Below, piece after piece: positions 10,394 to 23,868 of a stretch of DNA of 64,000 nt. The stretch comes from Irpex lacteus. Taxonomy: Eukaryota; Basidiomycota; Agaricomycetes; Polyporales; Irpicaceae. The notes beneath the pieces are model-generated. The model was not told the DNA's origin, did no database searches, and saw only the letters and a program-made list of their open reading frames with translations. The stretch is from positions 558,001 through 622,000 of the forward strand of contig MQVO02000007.1 of the NCBI GenBank assembly GCA_001986395.2. The letters run 5' to 3'. The stretch's first letter is position 1, and each line of letters opens with the position of its first letter. The translations under genes were made by a program, and so were the position numbers.

Positions 10394-12841
10394 TCATACA
10401 CGCCGGTAGGCGTTCAAGGCCTTATCGACCACTTCGGTCATAGCAATAACCGCTTCTTCCTCCTGTGTTCTTCCGATGAGCTGCAGTCCCACAGGAAGTC
10501 CATGGAACAGTTCTGCGTCATCTACAACAGAAATGAACCGTCGCATGAGCGGGAAATGAAGTAGATGTGATTGAACAATAAGAATGACATACAGAGATTG
10601 TATATCGCTTCGTCTTCGTGATTTCTGAATTGGTGTGGAGGAAGTTTCTTGTCGAGCTCCTTGTCCGAGAACGTCACAGGGAAGACAGTTGACGCCAGAT
10701 CCAAAGCGTTACACAGCGACGTGTAGAATGCGTCACTAAATTCGTGAGATGAATGAACGATGTGTTAGTACAAGCTGCTCATTCATGTAAAGTGATGCAC
10801 GAGATGAAGCAGATCGGACAATCGAAATGAACAGATGTGCGACTTACGAATTGGTACCGTGCGGACAGGCCACACTAGCTACGGCAGGACTGATAATCGC
10901 ATCCACAGGACGACCAGTACCTGTTTTTGACACGGTACTCTCCCAATAGTCGAGATGCGACTTGCGCAGCTGACGTTTCTCCCTCTGTATCTGCCAAAGC
11001 TAAGGTCGAGAAGGCGTCAGTGACCATCAGTATTTGGTTCACAGTGCTACGAAACGTACCTCGTACGCCGAGAGATGTTGCGGCTCGCCTATTATAATTT
11101 TGGCCATCGATCGTTCGAGAGGGTAGTGGTGCGCCTGCTCGTCTTGTGGTTTCATGCTAGCGATGAGCGGCTCTCCTGATTTTTCGCATTCGACTCGGTA
11201 GTCGTAGCCGTCATCGGCCGCGTATAATTTTTCCTGACGAAACAAAGGGACGTTGAGCCAGCAGAAGTATTTGGTGAGTGTGTTGGACGCACTGAATTCC
11301 TGTATATGTCCAGGTGCCGATGTGGAATCCAGTCGATTACTGCAGTCAATTAGTACAGCGAACGAAGACAAAGTACAGGGAATATTTGACCTTTATGGCC
11401 AGCCGCTTCCAAAGTCTTCTTCGTGATCTCCATCGCCCTAATCAACGGCGGGTGCGGCTTAACAACCTCATTATCCCACATAACCGCAAAACACATCCCC
11501 ACACCCTCCCCATGGTCATGCAGCGCATACTCTTCATGGTTCCACGGCTTCCTCACCGCCAACGGGTCCCGTTTCCACGGCTTGCCATCAATAATCGCCT
11601 TGGTGAACCTCTTCACGGCGCTGAGCGAGTTGGCCATCGGCCCGAGGACAGACGAGATGGACTCCTGGCCTTCTTGTGCATTGACTGCGTTTGCGTATGG
11701 CAGGCGCTGGTAGCTTGGACGGAGTGTGTATAGGCCGCAGAATGCTGCGGGGATACGGACCGAGCTGTAGAAGAAACCTCATTGTTAGTACTGTGTGATA
11801 TTGTCAGTGCATCGTTGACCCGTTGAATGAAAGCTGATGGATAGGTATTGATCATGGTAGAGTTTGCACTGAGTTTGTTGAGTGGGCAAAGATACGCACC
11901 CGCCAATGTCAGTACCGACGCCCAGGGGACTCCCACGCATGGCGACAAGTGCGCCTTCTCCTCCGCTAGAGCCACCAGGTGTCATGTAACGGTTGAACGG
12001 ATTAGTCGTCCGTCCGAAGACATGATTGTACGTCTCTCCCCACTATTGCGATCAAATTGCATCGTTAGCCTTTCCTGGAAATCAATAGCGTGCCATAGTG
12101 ATGTTATACTAACCACAAGGGTTTGCGGTACATTGGTTCGTACGAAGGGGACGGCTCCAAGGTCGTACAGCATTTCCACTAAGACGCTGTCGACCTCTGC
12201 GATATCGCCGACCCATGCGGCGTAACCTGGCCGTATACGCGTTAGTAGAGAACAAGGAGGAAGTACGGTTGTGTTGTTATCGTCCGTAGGGAGACGGAGA
12301 GAGTTAGTGATGTAGATAACCTACGCACCCATGATAGTTTCTAACCCCTTGATTCGGAATTGGTCTTTGAGCGAGATCGGAAGACCGTGGAGTGGGCCCA
12401 TAACCTTGCCGTTGTTGGCGAGGTATTCGTCGACATGCCTGGCGCGAGCCAAGGCACGGTCAATGAATATTTCCGTGAGGCAGTTCGTCTAGTCGAAACA
12501 TATGGCGTATTGACATGTGAGTAACGTCGGCGCGAGGTCGAGTAAATAATAGGAGCCTGACATACAAGTTGCTGAGCGATGATGGCGCGTTTGTAAAACG
12601 CGGTCGTAACTTCCACAGACGACCATGCACCTGTGGCCAATCTGTTCAGTAAGATATCGACGTCCGTCGTGTTCGTGATCTCGATTTCCCGAGCGGTAAG
12701 CAAGCCGCACTCTTCAGGTACGTGCTGCACGCTTCCCTTGATCTCTGTCGGGACGTCAATGATCCATTCAGGGGGAATAGAGTCTGTTTGCTTTTGCTTG
12801 CGTTCTGCACATATCGTCTTCCAATCTTTCTTCGACGACAT
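10394..12841 (-). CDS. Amidase of the amidase-signature family
   Basis: A multi-exon gene starting at the ATG at 12841 and ending in TGA at 10394-10396. Amidase-signature enzymes hydrolyse amides to acid and ammonia through a Ser-cisSer-Lys triad. The pieces are visible in order: the catalytic Lys in LHGLPISLKDQFRIKG, the glycine/serine loop MTPGGSSGGEGALVAM with the cis-Ser, and the nucleophile region GVGTDIGGSVRIPAAF, which is split by an intron inside the GG pair. The C-terminus LFHGLPVGLQLIGRTQEEEA is the usual family end. The first exon (12841-12566) is 92 codons and carries the typical N-terminal helix with SVEVTTAFYKRA. The sequence resembles fungal acetamidase or general amidases; substrate is not determined. 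There is no signal peptide, so it is probably cytosolic. Confidence 0.88.
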
Positions 12842-14489
12842 GGCGGCGGGATATCAAGGCGTGATATGTTCAGATCAGCCGCGAGCGTTGGAGCTCCGCC
12901 CTATTCAAGCCGAGCTGACGCTAGAACTTCCCGATAAGGAAAATCTAAGGAACCGCGGTCGAGCGACTTTACCATATCCGGTTAGTATGTTGAGAACCGC
13001 TGGTTTGGCTCGCGTTGTTGGGCTCGGGATGAAAGCCATATCTCCACACGTTGTTTCGCAGGACGTGAATCATGGGATGGATTGCGAAGATTGCAATGTT
13101 TTAAAACATGTGCAGCTCACGGCGTAGAGACCCACTTTACCGATCCAAGTATCTGCAGTAGCACTGGAGCGAGCGACCGCACTTTGGGGCGGAACCTCCG
13201 CAGTCGAGGGGTGATCTTGTCGGATTGCAATACCGCGGACAATTCGTAGTTTGTCACGCTTGTTCATCTCAGATTCCACCTCCAATAGGATTAGACGCTG
13301 CTTGAGGATGTGAGGAACCGCACATGTCCCTTCGTCTTCGACGAGTATATTGTCGTCATAAAATTGCAAAGAGGACCGTCGACAACGACGATTCGCGTGT
13401 ACGGCTGCGTGAGTAAAATTCCCACCGCGTTGGCCATTACTCCGGTTCAATATAGGTTTAGTGAATGACGTTGATTATCATGAGTGTGCAGGCGGGATGC
13501 ACTCGGGAGAATGGAAACTGTTGTCGTCTTCCCAAGCAGGCATAGTCTCGTGCACGCTGATAGAACGAAATTCAGCGAACCTCTCTGCGACTGATCTCGT
13601 TCGAGTTGTGTGATGCAGTTGCGTGACCATGGTCGGTTCCACTCGTGCACGCGCTACGTTACGGCGACGTTGGGCAAGATGATTCCTGGGAAGTCAAATA
13701 GAGACATCTGCTGTATTTTGCTGGAAAACAAGCACATGTGTCAGAGCCATGTCAGAAACACAAAGAGCTGGTGGCACCGCGTAACCAGTGTCACATTTCC
13801 GAAGGAAAAACGTGATAAGTATCGAAAAATGTGCAAGAGAAGATACTTACTTTGTAGTTACCTTTTCCGGAGTAAAAAGTCAAAATAAAGGTAGATACAA
13901 ATGTCAGAATTCAATACAGTCTGAGAAAGATGTTTGAAAAAATAGCGCAAAAAGAACACATCTTTCCATGTGAAAAGCCGCCGAAAACGTAGCGATTTAT
14001 CCGCCAGCTTTTCTCACCTCTTTCCACAGGAAAGGTGGCACTGGTTACGCAGTGTGGATAGATGGAAAGGCAACGACAGCGCTGAAGCGTAACGGGCTGT
14101 GACACATGCGATCAGAATCGGTAACTACGCCCCAGTCACGGACCGGTGACGGAGTGACAAGGGCGGTCACCGGGGCCTCAGGCCTCAATCTTCGTCGTCG
14201 CTGCACTCGTCGTCCTTGTCGTCGACCACAACATCGAGCTCGTCGTCGAGCACGGCGTAGGGCCCCTTTCTCCCACTCTTCTTCTACTTCACTCTCCTTC
14301 CTTCCTCTTTCTTCAAAAATCGCTGGTTGTTTACGTGCGTCTCCAATTGTTTGCTCATTGAACGTGTTCAACACTGACATTGCCTCCTTGTTTCCTTCGG
14401 CCTCGTTGTCCACAGCGAGGGCGGACTTTTTCTTCTAGGTCTGCGCATTCTTTGCTCTTTGTGTAGGCAACCTGCACACACACCAGTCA
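12842..14489. other. Divergent intergenic region with a MITE-like insertion
   Basis: About 1.65 kb between the amidase and the low-complexity protein gene, which are transcribed away from each other. Short frames on both strands have no splice continuation that I could support. The only structure is the inverted-repeat element at 13775-14054. Right of it, 14180-14270 is rich in tcg triplets, likely 5' leader of the downstream gene. Confidence 0.5.
13775..14054. mobile_element. MITE-like non-autonomous element
   Basis: Two inverted ends face each other: CACCGCGTAACCAGTG at 13775-13790 and its near-perfect complement at 14039-14054. The similarity continues inward for about 15-20 bp (tcacatttcc against gccacctttcc). 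The element is 280 bp with no coding capacity. TGG lies directly outside both ends, which would fit a 3-bp target-site duplication as seen for PIF/Harbinger-type elements, though three bases are weak evidence. No autonomous partner is in the window. Confidence 0.55.
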
Positions 14490-17258
14490 ATGGCCGTTCT
14501 CGCTCCAACAGACTGGCATCCACCAAGAGATCTTTCAATGGACGCGCCTACCAACGCAATCAACACCTCTGTGCCACGACAGCGCTCCTCGCCAGCGAAC
14601 GATCCTTCTGGTCCATCCACGCCCGTCTCGCAGCAGCCGTATCCGTACCCTGTACAACAGCAACAGGCAGGATGGCAGTCGCCCCACCCACAACAGCAAT
14701 ATTACCCCTCATTTTACCAAAACCATCACCAACAAGCGTACCAACTCCATGCTCACCCAGGACAGGGCCCCATGCATGCTCAATCCCCATATTACGACCC
14801 AGCTAATGCTCAGTTCGCGCAGTGGGCTTATCAGCAGATGATGTTCAACGCACACCACCAAGCTCATCAAATGTCCCACGTTCCCTCACCTCAACATTCC
14901 GGCCAGCGCAGTCGCAGTGCAAGCGCCAGTACAGGGGAGTACTTCGTACCTCCTCAGGTGCAAGGCTACAATCCCTTCCCCAGCGGTACACCACCCGCAC
15001 ATCCCTCACAGCTGCCTCCCAATGCGTACGCCTCTGCCCCAAGTGACCAATCGCCTCATCAGTCGCAATATAGTGGTTACCACCCTTATCGTCGTCCTAA
15101 TCGTCAAGGTTCTCAGCATCAAGAGTCTTCACAGGCTACTCCCCCTGGGGACTGGCGTGGAGGACCTTTCCAGCCTCCATATGCCCGCACGGATGCCGCT
15201 GGTTCGTCTACGTCCGTCAATTCGGCTTCATCCCACTCCGGGAGCTCCCGCCACCGTACCAATAGTCTCCAAGGTTCTTCCGCCCCATCTGCAAGCGGCG
15301 GAAAGTCTCCGCCGCCTGCTGGAAATGGGCGAAGTAGTAATAGTACGGCTCCAGCACCGAGCACAGTCCCCAGTGCATCGCGACCGCATCAGCGTACAGG
15401 CTCGGCTGCATCCAACGCATCGTCCGCTGTATCTCGACCATCGGTAGCTTCTTCGTCGACTGCCTCTTCGGCTTCCACGGTACCCTCGGCGATACGCAAA
15501 CCGTCCCCTCTATCTCAAGGTAACTTCACCGCCGCTGAAAAGCGCATGTCCCGAGATGATAGTGACCTGGCGGCAATGCTCGAGCCCGCACCTGGTGTTC
15601 GTAGTGGCGGTCTCAAGGGACGATTACGCCGCGCGCTCTCACTTAATGCTGGAACTACCCTTCGTGAGGAAGACGAGGACGAGCAGGCTACGAACGGATC
15701 CAGGAGAACGGCCGCTGCCAGTAGCTCGAGCTCAACGGTCATGGGCGACGACGAGAGCACGGCAACAGTGCAGAAGAAGAAGTCGAAATCGTTGTTCAAC
15801 TCTCGGCTCAACCGCTCAACGGATAACATCTCGCTGTCGTCGACCATGTCGTCCGCGTCCATGGTCATTCGCAAACTGGGCAATCTCGGTAAACTGACGA
15901 GACGTAATTCTCTGGCTGGTATCACCTCAATATTCAAGGATAAGGACAAGGATAAGAAGGATAAGGATAAGGAGGGCGAGGAGGGGAAGAAGGGTAAGAA
16001 GAAGAAGGACGGGAAGGGACAAGTGTCGGAGCCTAGTGTGTCTCATGCCACCGCGGAGCTGGACCCCGCCGAATGGTCACCGGATATGAACGGGCTCAGT
16101 CCTGCTGCGAGGCTTGCTCGGCAACATACGCTGAAGAGCAACGCTGAGGCTGCTGCCAAGGCGAAAGCTGAGCAGGAGGCGAAGGCGGCGGCTGCGAGCT
16201 CTGCACAGGCTGCTGGGGGTGTGCCTGGGCCTTGGGAGAAGAACACGACGACGCGTGCTGAGAACGCTCATGGGAAGGGGTTGACGAGGATCAATGAGGA
16301 TGGGTCGAGGGTGCTTGTGGAGGACGATGATTCAGACGAGGAGGGTCATGGCGGGCAGGGTGGGTATAATCAGACGATGGAGGGTTGGGAGGAGGACGAC
16401 GATGATTGGGGTGAGGCGCAGGGTGAGGATGACACGATCAGGCAAAGTTTGGACGCTGCTCACTTGGATGACGAAGAGATGGAGCCGTGGGCTATGAACA
16501 TCCGCCGTAGTGAAGAGCGAACGCGGAAACCGGCGAAGGGTATCCTGAAGAGTGAGTCACTTGCTCTATACATGTCATTAACTCACAGTGCTTACAGTGC
16601 GACCAGACGGCACGAACTACGATCAGGATGCGTACGCTGCGCGTTCGACGCCATCAGCAGGTCGTCATCGTGCAAATTCCTACGACTCGTCTCCTTCGCA
16701 TGGAAATGAGCTTGGTCCTCTCGCACACATACCGTCAAACGATCCTGATCACATTGACGGCTTGCACAAGCACTCTCATACATCATCTCCCGCGTCACAG
16801 CCCTCTTTCCTTCCTCCGCTCTCTTTCGAGTCCAAGAGCCTCACGGTGGAATCGCCCAAGGATTCGGACACGAGTACTGTGCGTGCGCCTAGTCCTGCGG
16901 AGAAGACGCTGTTCAGTCACCCCAACTCGTCTGCTCCGGCGCTGTCGACGATGTTCAACCCGAACGCACCAACGCTCACTCAACGCTCCGCCACGGCACC
17001 GACGAAGCGTCTGGCCTTTGCCACTAACTTGTCTGTATACGACACGTTCCCCGCTGCTGTTTATGACAGACGGAGCGAACCTGCTACTTGGAGTCGCTTG
17101 ACACCGACGCTCGCCCAACGGATCAAGGAAGAGCTTAATTCTTACAAGATGGAGGAAATGGAGGTGCACGCGGCCAGTCGCGTACAGTACGTATGGCTCC
17201 TGTTGATGTTTGAGCGGTTACTGACAGCGTTGTCTATAGCACCCAGTTCTTCGTGTAG
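14490..17258 (+). CDS. Large low-complexity protein with conserved C-terminal tail (Bni4-like?)
   Basis: Three exons, 14490-16551, 16598-17186 and 17240-17258, give 889 residues. The N-terminal third is Gln/Pro/His/Tyr-rich, the middle Ser-rich, followed by a Lys/Asp run (about residues 487-510, KDKDKDKKDKDKEGEEGKKG), an Ala-rich helix and an acidic stretch. The last about 60 residues differ: they are ordered-looking and contain KRLAFAT, YDRRSEPATW, RLTPTLAQRIKEELNSYKME and end HTQFFV. From memory, this tail recalls the conserved end of fungal bud-neck or protein-phosphatase-1 regulators such as Bni4, with KRLAF as a possible RVxF-like docking site; I have not verified this. The start chosen is the first ATG of the long frame. 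The final exon codes for only six residues plus stop, but restores exactly the conserved end. Confidence 0.7.
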
Positions 17259-18043
17259 ACCATCGCTCGGTCCGGGACCAATACCGATGTCTCTCGCTTT
17301 CCCTCCCTCTCTCTCAACGATGGCTCCAAAAGTCGAAATATCGATCTAGTTACCTTATTCAACCGTCCATTCACCTCCCCAACTCATCGTCGTCCACCCT
17401 AAAGATGTTTCAATGCCCGTTTGGATCAGATATCCTCGATCTCATATTATCAAGTTATACCCCATCAATTCCCACTCAACCCGGTCGGTCCTCAATCTCC
17501 CTCATGTGTAGTTTTATCCTCGACTCCATCCATCGCGGCTATCCTTCTTATATCTTTCCTCTCCTTTCGTTTCTCCTTCTCTTGCATTTGGTTACAACAA
17601 TATGGGACGGACTTTATGGAAGCTGCCCGATCGTCTTTGCTAACGTTGGTGTCCTTTTTTATCATGCTCAAGCTTTTCTTATTAGTGTCGTGTCGTACAA
17701 TGAATTTATTCTTCCATTACATGTCATTCGAATCCGTGTACGATGTGTGTGGTACAATCTAAGGTAATATAAACAGCATTCGGGGATAAGCAATTTCGAG
17801 TCTCGACGATGTACAATACAGCAATGAGGGAAAAGGCAAGGTTGGCAAGTATAGTAAGAAGTATGCGATAGCGTTGTCAATCCTGATACAGAAGCGAGGA
17901 AACGATAAGAACGGCTCGAATGCCCTTTAAGAAAGCAGATAACATCGTGGAACTCCAAGGAAAAGGTATCAATCTCCGGTGTGAAGTAGAAACATGAGCA
18001 AGGGGACGGTATCAAGGATGTATGATGAGGAGTAGCGACGTCG
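17259..18043. other. Convergent intergenic region
   Basis: About 780 bp between two convergent genes, probably both 3' untranslated regions. It holds two overlapping hydrophobic open frames (about 17405-17767) that are best explained by pyrimidine-rich composition. No repeat or RNA gene is seen. Confidence 0.5.
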
Positions 18044-21000
18044 TCAATCATCGTCAATCGCGAGCTTGTGGAGGTCCATCCTGGCGTAGAAATTGGCTGT
18101 CACCGTCTTCTCCGTGTTGTTCGACACAGCTTGGGCCTTGATGGCACAGAGCGTACGATAGGCGACATCGAAGGCAAATCTGTGTTTCCTCTTGTCGTAT
18201 GCGAGGATATATGCATACGAAGCCTTCAACCGCGCGACGGAGTCTGTGTCGTGCATTCGCGTAGCATCTGGATCCGGACCAGACGCGAACTCCTGCGAAC
18301 ACAGCCGGAGGGAGTCTTGTCGTTCGGTTATGGGGCGATCAGTGAACCTGCGAGCCTTCTGTCCTTGCTTCGGTCGGCGGCGCTTTTCCCAGTTATCGAA
18401 AACTGTTCGAACATGCTCCTCAATCGAGGATTCCATCTTGCTCATATACGGGCCAAGCTCGGGGTCGTTAGCGGCTACTTTGGCGTGGAACATTTTCCAC
18501 GGTCGCCGAAGGTCCTCGTCAGGAGGCATATCAGGTTTGTCACCCAGTTTTTCCTCGATGTGTTTGAGTTGTTTGGCGCTCTCCTTCCTCACCTCGTCTC
18601 CCAAGATATCCATGATGAATCTTTCAAGGCCCTCTCCCCTTCTGATAGCAGCTAAGTTCGACGGGTTGTCGTACTGTGACTCCTTCGTTTTCAGGGAGAC
18701 TTTCCACTCTGGCGGTGGTCTGTTATATGCCCGAGAATCCTTGTCCCATATTTGTTGTATTATAGAGACTCCGGTCTTTGTGCCGTCAAGGACTTGACAG
18801 AATCTAAGGTCATTCACTTTGTCAGAGCAGAAAGACTGGAGGTCGATACGAGTCCAAATACGCACATGTACGCCAAACGGACCGTCTCCTCGTGACTGTA
18901 CCCGTTGGCGTAGATGGAGTTCTCCCAATACTTCGAGTATTTGCCAACAATCGAGGCATCTTTCAGTGGGGCTAGTAGATGTTCTTGGAGTCTCAATATT
19001 TTCTGGTCCAACGATATCTCTCGACCTTCCTCGTTCCCCAGAAACTCAGTCACAGTCGTCTGCGACTTGATCAAGCATTTCTCTACAGTGCTTGGCTCGT
19101 CGGCAAAACGAGGATCGGCGGGCTTGAAGTGCTCGAGCAGCTCCGGTTGCCAGAAGGCCGACATAAGGTCGCCATCGTAGTCACCTGAAAATAAACAGTT
19201 ACAGAGAAGGAAAAGCATAATATCCCGGCTACTTACCGCCGCCAGTCATGCTGGCGAGATGGCGATCCAATCTCTGGTTGTTGACTATATGGCCCTTTGT
19301 GGACACGATGATGACATCGACATAATGTCGCAGTTCGTACTTGACGACAGCGGTAGCCTAATAATATCGTTATACTCGTCCAGCGTAGATCGACCGTTCG
19401 TGTAAGCACTGACCTTCTGCACATCTGTGGGCACCTTACATGGATGTCGGGTAAGCTAGGCTACAGTAAGTAAAGTGGGTAAACCAGTTTTGATGGTTCA
19501 ACGTACCAGAACAGGACCAAGGACTGCGTCAGTTGGTATACCGTTCCTATCCTTGACGCGACGAGAGGAAAACTTGATATGGCATTCCCCTGGTTCAAGA
19601 ACGCCTACCGGATCTGCTGACCTCGTAAACACCAGGAGTGAGTACAACAAATATATCCGTACCTGGAATCACGAAGGCAGTGCATGATAGAGGAACTCTG
19701 ATCCGGTACTTCGTTTTCGAGGACTCTACGGCTTTCTTCGCTACCTCGAACAGCTTAGTTCTGAGGAGGGAGCAAGTGTCTGGACTGAAACCCGCGTCCA
19801 GAAGTCCAGCACAGGTCTCCTCGAGAGATGATGGTTGACCGCTGATCGCGTCTTCCCACCATGCCTTTGATTTCCCTGCAACAAGCTCCTCCAGTTCATC
19901 GTCTTCCATACATTCGCCATCGACAACTTCATCATCAACGTCGTCGGTGACGAGTCCCCTAGCACGCGCAGAACCAGGGTTCTCCCGCGCCAGTCGCGCA
20001 GCGATGACTCGTCCTTCACGACAGACGTTCTTCCATAACTTGAACAAGCCATTAGGGCCGTCCCAAGTCGTGAGCTTACTGACCCTATCTTGGAACCACT
20101 CTCGCATCAGCGCAGCAAGCGCTTCTGCAGGGACACCGTTTTCCGCCAGGTTGATGATAGTTTCTGTGGAAAGCTGCGACGGTGTAGACATCCGCGCGTA
20201 CCGCAAGATATCCACAATATAGTGGGCGACGTCCGCATCGTCCTCCTCGTACTGGATCTTGCGCTGCGACTCCCGAATCCATACCTTTGGCCGCTTCTCT
20301 GGCGTCGGCGAAATGTGATCCGGATGGATCGTGAGCAATCCCTATGGTTAGGAGTCAGTATAGCTCGATGGTTCCTGTAGTCAATGTACCTTTGCCCCGT
20401 TAATGCGGACTTGAACGGCGGTAGGAAAGACGCGAAACTCAGAGCTGAGGTTCTCCGCTAGCGCAGCAAAGAAGTCTCCATTTGCGAGACCGCAGCCGTC
20501 GGTCATTGTATACTCCGCCGGGACTTTCTTCTTACCGACATAGGCTTCCGCGACTGTTATGATCATTGTGAGTCTGTATGCAAGCTCATTCTCAGATAGG
20601 CTCGAGGAGGATGGAGCCTTACCGACGTCGTCAATTACGAAGTAATCTTCCTTCGCAATGCGCACTCCCGGTACAGAATTGGACAGTCCGAGAGCAAAAC
20701 GAGCGGCCCATTTCGCCATCGGCTACAAACAGCACTTGAGTTAAGAAGGGAGGTTTAGAGGTGATAACATGCTTACTTGATCTGTGTTGAGCTTCAACGG
20801 GTTATGCCAATTCAGAAAATCGAAAAAGCTTAGGTTGTATTGGTCGTTTCCCGTGTCAGAGTCGGGGGCAGTTATGAGCCACTCCTTGGTGTAAGGATCC
20901 TTTTCGCAACACTCGTTCGTTTGGACCAAGAAAACACTGTGGTCCTTGGCAAAAAATGCCCTGAACACACGGCCGAAAATGACAAATGGTCGGTGGAAGA

Positions 21001-22205
21001 AGGTTCTTATCTTTCCTCCCGTATCGTTGTAGAAGTCCTTGTCAGATATTCTTACTCGAATAAATCGTTTTGACCCAAAGCGTCGGGTAAACCGATTTGA
21101 GGAGCCAAGGAATGGCTTTTGGAGGATAAGCGAAAACTTTGACGTGAGTTCATCCTTACTCAGCTTAGCGGCGAAATGAACCTTGCCGCCATACCAGCCT
21201 TCAGATCGGTCCATGAAATATGAATTGGATGGATCTGTCGCGGCTTTGTTGCGAGATTCGTGTTCCTCTTCTCTATCAAGCTCCTTCCAAGGCGTCTGAG
21301 GAGATCATAAGTATCGAGAAACATGAAGAGACGTGTAGAGTGTGCCTTAGCGGTCAATTCCTGGTGAAAAGCTTTGACGAGAGTCGGGTCATGGAAAGTT
21401 GTTCGTCTCGATTTTCCTTCTTCTTGTTTCCGCTCATCTTCTTCTAGTTTCCGTTTTGTCTCTTCTATGACCTGAGAAACGATGGGAGCGACTTCAACAT
21501 TTGACTTCTTCCCCAGTAGCGATTTGCGGAGTTCAAGATGAGGAATTTCTTGCGCTTTCATGCCGTTGCTGATCTGTATGGCCAATTCCCAATAGAATCC
21601 GCAGGGAGCGAGTCCAAAGAACGAACGAAATCCCATGTGATCCTAAAACCTGAACAATTAGCAACCGTAATTGCACAAGGGAAATTGGGCGTGAAAACAC
21701 GAAGACTGACAATGACATACGGTCTGCTTGCTTCGCTTGAGTCCTGGTGTAAGTTAGACCCAGAATTGAACCTGGAGTCAGCAAGCTTAGGGAGCTTCAA
21801 CGAAGAGCTTGGAGTCGAGGAAGTCACGTCAGACTCCGCGTCAAAGAGCACGTCCAGCTTTCGTTTGACTGACAGTACAGAATCAGAGTTGCTCGGAGTA
21901 GAAGTTACCGGCTGTGTGCTACTGCCAGACCCGGAGACCGGCTGGCTAAGACTCGGAAATGTTTCTGTGGATATCATTATAAGTGCTGGCGATACTCTTG
22001 ACTCATAAACTCAAGAATTTGCATACCTTTGACATATTCCTCAGCCTTGTCAAACTCGCCATCCGAGTAAAACTCGTATGTGGTGGTCTATCACAGAATT
22101 CAGGATATTTAGTAGTAAGACGGTGCACCTCGGACGCACCGAAGAGACCGAGGCACTGGAACCTGACCTCTTGATCTCCAACCCACCAGACAATAATTCA
22201 CTCAT
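18044..22205 (-). CDS. RNA-dependent RNA polymerase, QDE-1 type
   Basis: A multi-exon gene from the ATG at 22205 to TGA at 18044-18046, about 1,200 residues. It copies single-stranded or aberrant RNA into double-stranded RNA for RNA silencing (quelling). The catalytic loop is GGGDYDGD, with the three metal-binding aspartates encoded at 19168-19182; this motif is formed across an intron and is diagnostic for cellular RdRPs. Upstream are NMTDGCG-like MTDGCGLANGD (about 20500) and, after the catalytic motif, the helical tail. The N-terminal exons contain a Ser/Thr-rich region (about 21560-21970) and a charged coiled segment (VSQVIEETKRKLEEDERKQE). The first two small exons (ending SSASVSS and EEYVKG) are my least certain joins. 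It diverges from BCP1 with only about 250 bp between starts. No signs of inactivation: all catalytic residues present. Confidence 0.88.
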
Positions 22206-22456
22206 GTCAATATGGCCGCCGGGTTTGTCGTTGACGGCTAGTCTACGTCGCGCAACAAGAGCATGAGAGCGACGTACAGCTTCCTAGTGAGGTAGAAGCT
22301 CTAACCGACACAGACACGGCGATCTCGCGTTGTGTACCAGATCTAGACGCGATCTCATTTCGCACGAGCGTCAGGCCGCCGTCAGTAGAAAACTTGACCA
22401 TATACCACCACCACCGTTGCCGACGACGACAGCAGCGAAATAGCTCGCAAGAAAAC

Positions 22457-23574
22457 ATGTCGAAAAGAAAGCAGAAAGACGAAGAGAACAACGACGAGGA
22501 CAGTGACAATGTGCGTCCCGCAAATTTCACTGATCAGCCCTCGCGTCCGACCTATCCAAATCCTGTACTCTGACTCACCGGAAACCCAGTAGAGCATCGT
22601 CAACGTTGATTTCGATTTCTTCGACCCTAATCCAGATGTTGATTACCTGGCACTCAAACGGCTAGCATCCCAGCTCTGGCAGGGCGACACAGAGTCGCTG
22701 CAGGTCCATGACCTCGCAGACCTCGTACTCGCCCAACCTCAGGTCGGGACGACAGTCAAATGTGACGGAAAGGAGAGCGATCCGTACTCCTTCCTGACCG
22801 TGATAAACATCCATGTGCACCAGGTGAGTTTGACTTTGCACCATGCTGAGGGTCAAGTTCTGATAAATCGACGTTCAGAACCGGCTGTTCGTGAAATCCC
22901 TCATAGACTATGTCCTCAATAAATCGTCAGGAAACCCCGCATTCCACGCCGCTCTGAAGGACTTACTCGGTCCGCAAGGTCTACAATCCCAAAACCACGT
23001 CGGCTTCGTATTTTCCGAGAGGCTCATGAATATACCGGTGCAGCTCATGCCAGTGTCGTACAAGATGCTCGCCGAGGAGATTCAGTGGGAAGTAGAGGAC
23101 GTGAGTAGTCATCAATCGATTACCAACGCTGGCGTCTCGATACTGAATAGACCCCCGATTGAACAATTGCTAGAACAAGCCATTTAGATTCTCGCACTAC
23201 CTATTCTTGTCTCAAGTATGTAAACTATCGGCGGAAGACGTTGCCGAGCTGGAAGAAAGAGTGCCTCCTACGAAGCGACAGAAGGCAGGAACACATGCAC
23301 CAAGTGGGCAGCCGAAAGTTGTACCTATACACCCCGAAGATGAAGAAATCGGAAAGGTAATCTTACACTCGATCTTCCGTTGCATTGTATTCACCAAACT
23401 ATCTCCCAGCTCGCGACTTATACCGTAGACTTTGCCTATTCAAACACGATCACCAAGGACACCGAATCACTCGGGCTGGACTTGGGAGGTAGATTAATGT
23501 TAATGCCCGCGGAACGACTGCCTCAGCTCGTCAACGCCCTCGAAGAGGCTTATCCACCTCCCCAAGGCCCATAA
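22457..23574 (+). CDS. BCP1: BCP1/BCCIP-family protein
   Basis: Begins at the ATG at 22457 (MSKRKQKDEENNDEDSDN) with the acidic N-terminus usual for this family and ends PPPQGP-stop at 23574. In yeast Bcp1 is a nuclear chaperone for ribosomal protein Rpl23 and is needed for export of Mss4; the animal relative is BCCIP. Family features seen in order: VDFDFFDPNPDVDYLALKRL, the segment VGTTVKCDGKESDPYSFLTV, IPVQLMPVSYKMLAEEI, the RFSHYLFLSQVCKL region, a Lys-rich PPTKRQKAG and the C-terminal VDFAYSNTI and GRLMLMPAERL. Introns are short; one at about 23101-23178 ends in AAG, read from the frame. An upstream exon junction at about 22510-22591 joins DSDN to SIVNVDF. Assignment is firm by order and spacing of motifs. 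Confidence 0.88.
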
Positions 23575-23868
23575 CCTCACCTCCCTAGCTCTACGCCTCG
23601 GGATATCTCGAGGCTATGCTTCCACTGTCTCCAGAATTGCCTCAGTCAACAAGATTATATACAGACCCCAGTGCGATGTAGCATAGTGAGGGAAAAATAA
23701 AACTAATGATGTGGAACTTGAGAGCGAAAAAGAGAAACAACACACGACACACACGATTCGATCCAAAAGCGAGAATATCGTGATACAGAAACTACACAGT
23801 ACATAACTATAGAGAATCCCAACCCGGAACAGACCCCATCTCATACGGGTGCACGCAAGAAACCCACC

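Noticed and set aside
13070..13650. Possible minus-strand gene upstream of the MITE-like element
   Set aside because: Frames are short, splice joins cannot be supported, and no family features are visible.
17405..17767. Two hydrophobic frames of about 115-120 codons after the low-complexity gene
   Set aside because: They overlap each other in the 3' region, are CT-rich, and read as random hydrophobic sequence; no family match recognised.
18068..18797. Plus-strand frames of about 195-200 codons opposite the RdRP
   Set aside because: They are antisense shadows of a conserved exon.
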